From CBDBUR01 sp965209065 (GTDB lineage Bacteria > Pseudomonadota > Alphaproteobacteria > JAPOUT01 > G958296285): a stretch of 64,000 nucleotides of DNA. Location of the stretch: assembly GCA_965209065.1 (NCBI GenBank), contig OZ242373.1, positions 992,001-1,056,000 of the forward strand, read 5' to 3'. Below the pieces are notes generated by a model. That model was not told the DNA's origin and made no database searches. It worked only from the letters and a program-made list of their open reading frames with translations. The number at the start of each line of letters is the position of its first letter. The first letter of the stretch is position 1. This document shows, piece by piece, positions 8,901-17,600 of this stretch. The translations under genes were made by a program, and so were the position numbers.

Positions 8901-10472
8901 GACAACAGAGAAGTTCTCGCCGGCAAGAGCGGCATCTGTTAGCCAACTGGGGATAGTAGAGAAATCAAAGTCATCTGAGCCGTCATAAAAAACCCCTAAG
9001 CCGCCTCGGGTGACGCCGTCAAAACCGGTAGGCTTGCTGGCGGGAAAATTTTCGCCGCCAAAAATCAGGTTGCCCGTGCCGAGATTCAAAGAAGTGCCTG
9101 TCAAGGTAATCGCGCCTGACTCGGCGAGATTGAAGGTGAGGTCTTGGTTGCTGGCGGTTGGCGTGCCGCCTTCAATGTTGAGCGTCACCCCTCCGCCTAT
9201 GAGCATGGTGGGTGTGGTGGTTGAAAAGTTTATCGGCGAACCTGTAACAGTTATATTACCTGTTCCTACGGCAATTATGCCTCCAAGCGTTACTGCGCCG
9301 GTTGAGGTAATCGTGACGTTGTTGTCGGTTTTTGCGTGTGGTATTACATTCCCAATAACCGACACCGTCCTACCTGATAGCACAACACCATGCACAATTG
9401 AAAATTGAACCCGTTGGGTTGCGGTGACAATTAAATCCCCGCTCACCATTACGTTAGCTCTAATAGATACAAACGGAGCAGTGAGCGTTAGCCCGCCATT
9501 GGTTTTATTGATAGGCGCATCAACATTAATGGCTATCCCATTAGTCGCCGCGAGTGAAACATCTCCATCAAAATCTTCAACAGCCTTGTTTGACAAGAGA
9601 AAGCTAGACCCACTATCATCCTCCTCAACTATGCCATCATTTGCAATCTGAGAATCAGCTGGGGCGGCGAGGGCTTGGACAATGGTTATGTCGGGAGGGT
9701 CAAGCAGAAGCTCCGCCGCTTTCACCTTGAATATATCAAACGAGGCTAAACTCTGTTTGCCTGACACTTCAACAAAACCGCCTTCTGCGTTAATGCTCCC
9801 TTGAAAGTTTGTGCTAACGTCCGACCAAATAATAACACGCGGTGCAGTTATGAGCGCACCCGACTCCACGATTGTTTTTTGCGAGTTCGCAATTTCTCCC
9901 TTGCCTTGAAAACCACCCCCAACTAAAACTTCTTTAGCGGCAGTTAGCACCGCACTCGCGCCAAGCTTAACTTCATTCGCACCTTCAACAATAATTCTTT
10001 GCGCCTCTATTGTGCCACCAACATTAACAACATTATTATCCGCCAAACTTTGTAAATGAACCTCGCCTAAAGGCGCATTAATAACACCATCAGCTTGAAC
10101 CGCGCCAGCCGAAGCCGTTGCTAAAAGCCCGCCAACATTCACCACCGAGCCAGCACCAAACAAAACACCCGCAGGATTCTCTAACGCAACCTTGCCATTC
10201 GCGTTTAATGTGCCGTTGATATTCGTTTCAGTGCCGTTCCTTACTTTTATAGAAATTAACGCCGAAGCCGAAGGTTGTGTAATACTCACCACCTCACCCG
10301 AAGCGATGTCAAAACTCTCCCAGCTCGTGCCAAGATGCTCGCTGTGCTGAATTATATTGAGTGGGTTCGCTATCTCTCCGTCCCCAGCCGTGACTCTGCC
10401 CCCGCTCGGCGCGGCGAGTAAGCTATTTGCCCCAAAGATAATAAGGCTTAATGCGAATGTTCGTATAAACAT
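5928..10472 (-). CDS. two-partner-secretion exoprotein 1 (FHA/HMW-like)
   Basis: A 1514-aa secreted exoprotein. Residues 1-20 are a signal peptide (MFIRTFALSL, cut near LLAA). Residues 21-265 are a TPS domain (haemagglutination activity domain) with the hallmark NPAGVLFG at 99-106 followed by VNVGGLLAT, as in HMW1 and FHA. After LLLDPPDITI the protein is a long beta-helix built of Thr/Ser/Asn-rich strands with repeated units (SGGTPTASNQ, INFSTTLAT). The C-terminus is CPSVSASTPLC, a Cys pair nine residues apart, which recalls the disulfide loop that tethers HMW1 to its transporter. It should be exported through a TpsB (Omp85-like) pore, but no such gene is in the window. Its N-terminus is almost identical to three paralogs here. 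Likely an adhesin or surface filament. Confidence 0.88.
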   Translation of the reverse strand: MFIRTFALSLIIFGANSLLAAPSGGRVTAGDGEIANPLNIIQHSEHLGTSWESFDIASGEVVSITQPSASALISIKVRNGTETNINGTLNANGKVALENPAGVLFGAGSVVNVGGLLATASAGAVQADGVINAPLGEVHLQSLADNNVVNVGGTIEAQRIIVEGANEVKLGASAVLTAAKEVLVGGGFQGKGEIANSQKTIVESGALITAPRVIIWSDVSTNFQGSINAEGGFVEVSGKQSLASFDIFKVKAAELLLDPPDITIVQALAAPADSQIANDGIVEEDDSGSSFLLSNKAVEDFDGDVSLAATNGIAINVDAPINKTNGGLTLTAPFVSIRANVMVSGDLIVTATQRVQFSIVHGVVLSGRTVSVIGNVIPHAKTDNNVTITSTGAVTLGGIIAVGTGNITVTGSPINFSTTTPTMLIGGGVTLNIEGGTPTASNQDLTFNLAESGAITLTGTSLNLGTGNLIFGGENFPASKPTGFDGVTRGGLGVFYDGSDDFDFSTIPSWLTDAALAGENFSVVAVTANIAVPTAFALGTSTLTLNAQAGALLFDGDAPTTLSAGKINLTSTVAQTTASDQNLSITATGRLIMNGDYNIGTGNAALTFGGDFRETPEPTSLLTDDLTLTHTGPNALEVADWMQAPSRNLSIIFEQGAVQGLENLNLGDDTDDSITRGNLIVRAKVISIAGGANIYTVKANNINLTLSREGDSSGGIESIEGSLVLDAKGNITIDVNTIHLLQNADPDLTLIAGGEIVFVRNTTILAQNITLNSSTIKAESTAGDTTTQHNLSLNANAKLTFSNSEATTITAADITLISPTAADASGQDLTLTAAGIASGIITLDGAFDVGAGNMVFTSGADQPINFSTSRATTLTAANITLTSSGGTPTASNQALTLTASGAATGTITLGGAFDTGTGDIMMTSGTSAPINFSTTLATSLAGAAITLISSGGTPTASNQDLTLTASGALKTDGIIVTADNIILTATSIISSASTTATFNASSNITFNSPSLDLDGSLVLNVSGEILFTESVVITAPSITLNSSTVKAQAISDSSNVPISITGVILFSSTEATTLIGSDVSLCFTDTNIVNNQSLSVKASGNLTIKGNLNIGTGAMRLIAGEGNGTGTIMFSNTPTLTASAITLIQNGAPFPAEQPEVVFSISGGGQPGVRYSGLENQVDITWATLAGIITSPNNINLGTLLEVGNALEGENENPDPTNKPNDVILDLTDNDSEDERNFIVSSEQNLVLPDGEVVIKAEIILITAKTIRNADGTGITKPLTLEATQSVTINADIASTSNIIIKAPQVIFSVLKPVRLSGANITIDVPDGMDMPNDMPTANNQNVMLTATSSNGNITLDNNINLGFGTLTLAAGGRIKAANRDVTIMANRVEYQPGSNDNTVDFSITIISINDIELLGNLGTNASITLRAGGSIITPNANTIVQTAGPNITWEQKYPLRQNYPITLKSARTITISGTLDRGTANITLDSPALNLSEALLIAGGINCPSVSASTPLC
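7570..7965 (-). repeat. in-gene tandem beta-helix repeat
   Basis: Within exoprotein gene 1 the anchor ttgaaaagtttatcggc recurs at 7673 and 7871, a 198-bp (66-codon) period, with closely similar flanks encoding SGGTPTASNQ...LTLTASG...GGAFD.GTG. A looser copy lies near 9220. These units match ones in exoproteins 3 and 4, so they are a shared building block that can expand or exchange by recombination. Confidence 0.7.
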
Positions 10473-10509
10473 AAAAAGGAAGCTCCCTCAGTTGATAATC
10501 TATGAAGCC

Positions 10510-10538
10510 ATAATAGACAAGCAACCCCTCTTTTTCAA
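10510..10538 (-). promoter_or_regulatory. promoter of exoprotein gene 1
   Basis: On the minus strand, TTGAAA (10533-10538) and TATTAT (10510-10515) are 17 bases apart, 38 bases before the ATG. The spacer carries AAGAGGGGTTG, which is repeated before exoprotein gene 2. Confidence 0.65.
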
Positions 10539-10545
10539 CTAAAAT

Positions 10546-13500
10546 TTACTGGCAAGCTCCCGCGCTCGCCCCTACAGGAATAGGGCGGCAGGTTATCTCC
10601 CCCGCGCTGAGCGAAGCCCGCGTTAAATCAAGCGACCCGCCGTCTAGCGTGATGCCCGCCGTGCCCCTATCCAGCCTGCCGATAATCCTTATATCCCCTG
10701 CGGCTTTTAGCGTCAGCCCGAAGCTCTGCCTAAGCGCGTATTTCTGCTGGAAGGTGATGGCATTACCCGCACCCGTTGCCTCAATCGTGGTGGCGGCATC
10801 GGGCGTAATAATAGAGCCGCCTGCCCTTAAAACAACATTGCCCCCTGTCTCTATATTGCCGAGCAAGCGAATATCGTTCATCGAAATTATCGTCAGCCCA
10901 GCACCGATGCTATTATCTGTGCCACTATCAACCTCAACACGATTACCCATAATCATAACATCTGCGCTGGCAGTCATTATTCTGTTTGCCTCTAACTTCA
11001 ACGTGCCAAAACCAACATTGATATTATTATTCAGCATAATATCGCCGCCAGTCGCGACCAGCTCGACATTTTGATTATTGGCGGCAGGCATATCGCTCGG
11101 CATATCCATATCATCGGGCAGTTCAATCATAATGTTAGAGCCGCTCAGGCGCACGGGTTTGGAGCCAGAGAAAATAACATTCGGCGCTTTGATGATAATG
11201 TTCTTGGTAGAGACAATGTTCGCGTCAATGATTACCATCTCGGTCGCTTCTAGAACGAGCGGCTGAGTAATGCCCTCGCCATTTTCGTTGCGAATGTTTT
11301 TCGCGCTAATAGCAATAATTTTAGCTTTCACCATCACCATCTCATCGGGCAAAATGAGGTCTTCTGTCGTGCTGATGATGAAGTCCTTGTCCCTCTCATC
11401 TGCTTCAGTGGTTAAGTCAATCACGATATTACCACTGGAGTCATCGCTATCCTTACCTTCGAGTTCGCCATTATCCTCAAGCTCATCTTCTAAATCGAAA
11501 TCGGTGTTCCTAAAGATTGCCCACACTATTGCTCCTTGGGCTTCTAAGCCGGTATAGTTGATAACTGGTTTGCCCTCTGCTGTGGTCAGGGTGAAGGTGG
11601 CGGGCGCGGGTGTTGGAAAAACCGCACCATTTTGCGTGAGGGTTACCGCGCGCGCCTTCAAGCTAGGCAAAGCCTCTCCGGTTTTGGTGAAAATAATTCT
11701 CCCCGTGCCGTCACTACTGCCTGCCGTTAGGCTTTCAGCCGTTAGGGTTATGGTGCCGCCGTTAGTGGAATGATTGCCGACATCAAATCTGCCTTGAAGC
11801 GTGATAGTGCCCGAAGCGGTAAGCGTGAGGTCTTTGTTGCTCGCAGTGCCTGCCATAGCGGAAATGAAAGTTATATTCGCACCTTCTATCGTAGTGGCTT
11901 TACTTGTAGCAAAGTTTAGTTGATTTCTCGCTTCTAGCAATAAGGCATGTTGCTCCGCCTTCACCGCGCCGCCGAGCGTTATATTGTCCGCCCGAATATT
12001 TGTATTTTTAACGAAGATAATCTCCCCCGCCGCGGCAAGCGTTAAACTAAAATCGAATAAAGACCCTAAATTAAAATCAATTTCGCTCGCGTTAATAGTG
12101 ATGTTGCCCGAAGCTTCTAGCGTTAAATGCGTGTCATTGCGTTCATCGCGGTCATCACTCTCACCTATATCTACAAAGTTATTTTCTGAAGTCGCCGTTA
12201 GGCTAATGTCCTTGGCTCTTAAGATAATGCTGCGGGCAGCAAGAGCAGGAGAAATTGTCTCTCCCCTTATGGTTAGGCTGCCACGCCTGGCAGGCGTGAT
12301 GCCTAGGCTAATACCTTCCAGATTGGAGATATTGCCTTGAGAAATAAGCGTGAGGTTTCTACCTTCGTCCGCCATCCAGCTGTTATAAGCCAACCCCTCA
12401 GTTCCCGTATGAATGAGGGTGAGGTCATTGGTAAACAAGCGGGGGAGATTGGGAGCTTGCGCGCGCGTGCCACCGAAAGTGAGCGAGACACTGCCCGTGC
12501 CGATGTTGTATTCACCGCTCATCGTTAGCACGCCCGTTGCGATAATCGTGAGGTCTTGGTTGCCTATCTCCTCATCTGCCGGTAACAGAGGCGAAGCAAG
12601 CGACACAACTACACCTGATAGTGTAATTGGGTCATCTTCCGAGAATTTAATCTGCGTGCTTGCGGTAAGGGTTAAATCACCCATCACCTCTATGTTGGTG
12701 TTTAGGTTTATCGTTGACGCGATGAGTGTCAGCGCGCCGGCACTGGTTAAAGTGCCTGCCGATAGGGATAGGATCTCTTCAACCTCAATCGTCAAGCCGT
12801 CGGTCGAAGTGCCCGGCAAGCCAGCAATGAACACCCCTGAGTCATTTTCTGTGCCGATATTGGCAGCAGTGAGAGTTATGCTAATCGCTGTTATCTTTTT
12901 TATGCCTGCGGGGAAAATGATATTGCCTTTGGTGATAAGCGTTAAGTTAGTGTTTGTTAAATCTAAAAGCCCGTCTTCATCAACAAAAAAGAAGTTATCT
13001 GCGACTTCGACTTCTAAATTTATATCGCCGTCTTGTTCCACATTGATTTCGGTTGGTTCTAGAACGCTACAGGTAGTAGCACCCGCAGCACATGTCGCCC
13101 AAAGCGGCGCGATGTATGGCACTTCGCCGCCGCCGTTGTAATTCACCTTAGGTTTGCCGTTGGGTGTGCCGTTCACAAAAACGATGAAAGTGGCGGGTGA
13201 GTCTTCTGCAAAAGGCGCACCACTTTGCAGGAGATTTATCTCCTTTGCCGTGAGCGTGGGCGAGTTCATAAACATAATTGTGCCATTTGTTATTATTGTT
13301 CCATCCCTGTTAAGTTTGCCAGCGAAAAGGTTGAATGTGTTTATATCCTTGTTGCCAAAACGACCCTCAATCGTGAGGTCGCCGCTTGCGCGAAAGTTGA
13401 GGACATTGATTTGCGTGAAACCTGCCTGCGTCAAAGAAGCAACACTCACATTTGTGCCCACTAGCGTAATTGTTGAAAACATATTCAGAAACTGAAGCTT

Positions 13501-14598
13501 TGTGGTTGCGCGGACGGTTAAATCTCCACTCACCGTTATGCTTCGGAACAGGCTAATGGTAGGTGCGGTTAGCGTTAGCCCCCCATTGGTTTTGCTAATT
13601 TCAACTCGAACCGATATCGAAGTTTTCGCCGTCAGCGAGACATCGCCAACATAACTTTGGATAGCCGCCGCCGAGATAATAAAAGTGCTCCCGAGCGCGC
13701 CCTCATCTTCCCCAACCGTGCCATCATCCTGCCCATCCGTGCCATTATCTTCATCGGGAGGAGCGATATAAATTTCAGCGTCGTTATTGGGTGTCGCTGT
13801 CATGATTGTGATAGCGGCAGGGTCAAGCAGAAGCTCTGCCGCTCTTATTTTCAATATATCAAACGAGGCGAGGCTTTGTTTGCCCGACACTTCAACAAAA
13901 CCACCTTCCGCATTTATATTGCCTTGAAAGTTCGTGCTAACGTCCGACCAAATAATAACACGCGGAGATGTAATCATCGCGCCCGACTCTACAATGGTTT
14001 TTTGCGAGTTCGTAATTTCTCCCTTGCCTTGAAAATCACCCCCAACTAAAACTTCTTTGGCGGCAGTTAGCGTGGCGGTAGAGCCGAGCTTCACTTCATT
14101 CGCACCTTCAACAATAATTCTTTGCGCCTCTATTGTGCCGCCAACATTAACAACATTATTATTACTTAAACTTTGTAAATGAACTTCGCCTAAAGGCGCA
14201 TTGATAACACCATCAGCTTGAACCGCACCCGCCGTTGCCAAAAGCCCGCCAACATTCACCACCGAGCCAGCACCAAACAAAACCCCAGCAGGATTCTCTA
14301 ACGCAACTTTACCATTCGCGTTTAGTGTGCCGTGTATATTCGTCTCGGTGCCATTACGAACTTTTATAGAAATCAGCGCCGAAGCCGAAGGTTGCGTGAT
14401 ATTCACCACCTCGCCCGAAGCGATGTCAAAACTCTCCCAGCTCGTGGCGAGATGCTTGCTGTGCTGAATTATATTTAATGGGTTCGATAGCTCTCCGTCC
14501 CCTGCTGTGATTCTTCCCCCGCTCGGCGCGGCGAGTAAGCTCGTTGCCCCAAAAACCCCTAAAAAAATAAGGCTTAATGCGAATGTTCGTATAAACAT
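10546..14598 (-). CDS. two-partner-secretion exoprotein 2 (FHA/HMW-like)
   Basis: A 1350-aa paralog, the smallest of the four. It has a signal peptide with a four-residue-longer hydrophobic core (LIFLGVFGATSLLAA), the same TPS domain with ENPAGVLFG near residue 105, and the LLLDPAAITI junction. The central beta-helix is variable, but recurring blocks (LTNDLTLIHTG, a Trp-Met motif before GRNLTLIS) are shared with paralogs 3 and 4. A spacer block KDSDDSSGNIVIDLTTE is shared with paralog 3 only. The last 250 residues are near-identical to paralog 3 and end in ITCRPIPVGASAGACQ, with Cys residues 11 apart. Two more Cys lie mid-protein. It lies 73 bases upstream of gene 1 with its own promoter. Exported by an unlinked TpsB, if one exists. 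Confidence 0.88.
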   Translation of the reverse strand: MFIRTFALSLIFLGVFGATSLLAAPSGGRITAGDGELSNPLNIIQHSKHLATSWESFDIASGEVVNITQPSASALISIKVRNGTETNIHGTLNANGKVALENPAGVLFGAGSVVNVGGLLATAGAVQADGVINAPLGEVHLQSLSNNNVVNVGGTIEAQRIIVEGANEVKLGSTATLTAAKEVLVGGDFQGKGEITNSQKTIVESGAMITSPRVIIWSDVSTNFQGNINAEGGFVEVSGKQSLASFDILKIRAAELLLDPAAITIMTATPNNDAEIYIAPPDEDNGTDGQDDGTVGEDEGALGSTFIISAAAIQSYVGDVSLTAKTSISVRVEISKTNGGLTLTAPTISLFRSITVSGDLTVRATTKLQFLNMFSTITLVGTNVSVASLTQAGFTQINVLNFRASGDLTIEGRFGNKDINTFNLFAGKLNRDGTIITNGTIMFMNSPTLTAKEINLLQSGAPFAEDSPATFIVFVNGTPNGKPKVNYNGGGEVPYIAPLWATCAAGATTCSVLEPTEINVEQDGDINLEVEVADNFFFVDEDGLLDLTNTNLTLITKGNIIFPAGIKKITAISITLTAANIGTENDSGVFIAGLPGTSTDGLTIEVEEILSLSAGTLTSAGALTLIASTINLNTNIEVMGDLTLTASTQIKFSEDDPITLSGVVVSLASPLLPADEEIGNQDLTIIATGVLTMSGEYNIGTGSVSLTFGGTRAQAPNLPRLFTNDLTLIHTGTEGLAYNSWMADEGRNLTLISQGNISNLEGISLGITPARRGSLTIRGETISPALAARSIILRAKDISLTATSENNFVDIGESDDRDERNDTHLTLEASGNITINASEIDFNLGSLFDFSLTLAAAGEIIFVKNTNIRADNITLGGAVKAEQHALLLEARNQLNFATSKATTIEGANITFISAMAGTASNKDLTLTASGTITLQGRFDVGNHSTNGGTITLTAESLTAGSSDGTGRIIFTKTGEALPSLKARAVTLTQNGAVFPTPAPATFTLTTAEGKPVINYTGLEAQGAIVWAIFRNTDFDLEDELEDNGELEGKDSDDSSGNIVIDLTTEADERDKDFIISTTEDLILPDEMVMVKAKIIAISAKNIRNENGEGITQPLVLEATEMVIIDANIVSTKNIIIKAPNVIFSGSKPVRLSGSNIMIELPDDMDMPSDMPAANNQNVELVATGGDIMLNNNINVGFGTLKLEANRIMTASADVMIMGNRVEVDSGTDNSIGAGLTIISMNDIRLLGNIETGGNVVLRAGGSIITPDAATTIEATGAGNAITFQQKYALRQSFGLTLKAAGDIRIIGRLDRGTAGITLDGGSLDLTRASLSAGEITCRPIPVGASAGACQ

Positions 14599-14629
14599 AA
14601 AAGGAACTCTCTTAATCTATAAAAGCTAT

Positions 14630-14658
14630 AATATAGAGGGACAACCCCTCTTTTTCAA
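14630..14658 (-). promoter_or_regulatory. promoter of exoprotein gene 2
   Basis: Minus-strand TTGAAA (14653-14658) and TATATT (14630-14635) are 17 bases apart. GAGGG...CCCTC in the spacer forms a small inverted repeat. The DNA from here into the 3' end of gene 3 is nearly identical to the matching stretch before gene 1, pointing to duplication of whole gene-plus-promoter units. Confidence 0.65.
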
Positions 14659-14665
14659 CTAAAAT

Positions 14666-17600
14666 TTACTGGCAAGCACCCGCGCTTGCCCCTACAGGAA
14701 TAGGGCGGCAGGTTATCTCCGCCGCAATCAGCGAAGCCCGCGTTAAATCAAGCGACCCGCCGTCTAGCGTGATGCCCGCCGTGCCTCTATCCAGCCTGCC
14801 GATAATCGTTATCTCGCCTGCGGCTTTTAGGGTCAGCGCGAGGCTTTGCCTAATCGCGTATTTTTGCTCAAACGTGATGTCGCTGCTTGCGCCAGTCGCT
14901 TCAATCGTGGTGGCGGCATCGGGCGTAATGATTGAACCTCCCGCCCTTAAAATAACATTGCCCTCAGTCTCAATGTTGCCGAGCAAGCGAATATCGTTCA
15001 TTGAAATTATGGTTAGCCCGCCGCTGATACTATTATCAGCGCTGGCATCAAGCACAACACGATTACCCATAATCATAACATTGGCGCGGGTGGTCATAAT
15101 TTCGCCAGTCGCTTGAAGTTTCAACGTGCCGAACCCGGCATTGATACTATTATTCAGCATAATATCGCCACTCGCGACCAGCTCCACATTTTGATTATTG
15201 GCGGCGGGGTTATCGCTCGGCGTGTCCATATCATCGGGCAGTTCAATCGTAATGTTTGTGCCGCTCAGGCGCACGGGTTTGGAGCCGGAGAAAATAACAT
15301 TGGGCGCTTTGATGATAATGCTGGCGGAAGAAGTAATATTCGCGTTAATGACCACGCTCTCGGTCGCCACGAGCATGAGCGGTTTGGTAATGCCTTCGCT
15401 ATTTTCGGCGTTGCGAATGCTTTTGGCGTTAATAGAAATAACTTTAGCGGTAATCATCACCATTTCATCGGGCAGAATGAGGTTATTCTCGTCCGCGTGA
15501 AGAATGAAATTCTGGTCGCCCTCATCTTCTTCGGTGGTTAAATCGATTACGATATTACCGCTGGAGTCGTCGCTATCCTTACCTTCGAGTTCGCCATTTT
15601 GCGCGAGGAGCGTGCCTAAATTGATGTCTTCATCAGAAAAGATTCCCGCCTGGTTCGCCCACTCGACTTCCCCTTGAGCTCCTGAGCCGAGATAGTTGAT
15701 AGTGGGTTTATCCTCTGCGGCGGGCAGGGTGAAGGTGACGATGGGCGCGGCTGTTGGAAAGGGGTCGCCATCTTGCGTGAGGAAAATCGCGGCGGCAGTG
15801 AGCCTGGGAGTATCGGTGAATATAATCGTGCCGACACCTGCGCCACTGCCTGCGGTTAGGCGCAGCGTGTTGCCTGTGGTGGCGTCATTGCCGATATCTA
15901 AAGCCCCTTCCAGCGTGAGATTACCCGAAGCGATGATGGTGAGGTCTTGTCCGCTGGTGCTTGCGGTGGAGAAGTTGATATCTATATCCCCTCCGCTAAT
16001 GGTGGTGGCTTGGGTAGAGGAGAAAGTTATGTTTCCCCTTATTCCGAGCACCACGCCCATCGGCGTGTCGCCAGCTGTTTGACCCTTTATGGTGTTGCTG
16101 TTGAGGGTTATAGCATCGCTAATAAAAAAAACATCTTCTGTAAAAAGAATTTGACCGCCGGCGGTGAGGCTTAATATTCCAAACCCCTGGCCGTCGGTAG
16201 CATCAACAGACGAAGTATTAAACGTGATATTGCCTGTAGTCTCGAAACTGCCTCTAATAGCGACATTGCTCGAAGCGGTAAAGGTGAGGTCATGCGTTGT
16301 TGGGATTAGTGTGCCGCCAGTGGAGGTGAGCTTTACCTGCGCGCCGGTGAGCGAGGTTGCAAGCGCGGTTGAAAAGTTTATCGGCTGGTCTGTGCCAGAG
16401 GCAATAGCTATATTACCCGCGCCGGTATCAAACGCGCCGCCAAGCGTTACGATGCCTTCGGCGGTAATGGTGAAGTCTTGCCCGCTTGCGGTTGGAGTGC
16501 CACCGCTAGAGGTGAGCGTTATATTCATACCAGTGAGCGTGGTGGCGAGCGAGGTTGAAAAGTTTATCGGCTGGTCTGTGCCTGAGGCACTTGTGCCTGA
16601 AGTAATAACCATATCCCCTGTTCCAACATTAAGCGCGCCGCCAAGCGTTACGATGCCTGCGGCGGTAAGGGTGAGGTCTGGGTTGCTATCGGCAGTGCCT
16701 TTCGTGGTGGAGACGAGGGTTATGTCTGCGGCGGTTATCGTAGTATCAGCTGAGAAGTTTATTTGTCCTGCTGTCGCCGCCAGCGATAGGTTATGCAGTG
16801 TGATGTCGCCGTCCTCATTTTCTGTTTGCGCTTTTATTGTGCCGCCAATGGTTATGTTTCTCGCGCTGAAAGTCGTATTTTGCGCAAAAATAATTTCACC
16901 ATCGGCATCTATACTTAAATCGTAGGAACGGCTATCTTTAGATAAGCTCCCAATATTGAAACGTATATTTCTTGAAGCATCTAAAGTTAAATTTGCTGAA
17001 GACAGACCAAACGCACGGGTGCCTGTATTCTTTCCTATCGTAATGTCCCTAGCCATTATGGTAGCGTCGCTAGTAATTATAGCAAGCTCTTGAACATTTG
17101 CGACAAAGTCACCCATTCCTAGATTGATAGTTGCTCCTTCAATGAATAAGGCATTATTCGCACTATTAAAGGTAAGGTTTCTACCGCTTGCTCCCATCCA
17201 GATATTGTATACAAGAGAATTTAAACTATCACTAGCGGCGGTGTAAGTGAGCGTGAGATCGTCGGTAAGGAAGCTGTCAGGCGCGGGGGTTTGCGCGAAC
17301 GTGCCACCGAACGTAAACGATGCATCGCCGGTGCCGGTGTTGTATTTGCCGCTCATGGTCAGCACACCGGGCGTGGTGAGGGTGAGGGCTTGGTTGCTGG
17401 CAGTGCCTGCGTTGAGGGCAGCAGAGTTGAGGGTTATATTCGCGGCAGTTATCGTGGTGGCTTTATCGGCGGCAAAGGTCATTTTCCCTCTTGCGTCTAG
17501 CGATAAGTTATGTTGCGTGGTTATGTTGTCTTCATCGGTTGATTCCGCTTTTATTGTCCCGCCAAGCGTGATATTGTTCGCGCGGATACTTGTCCCTTTA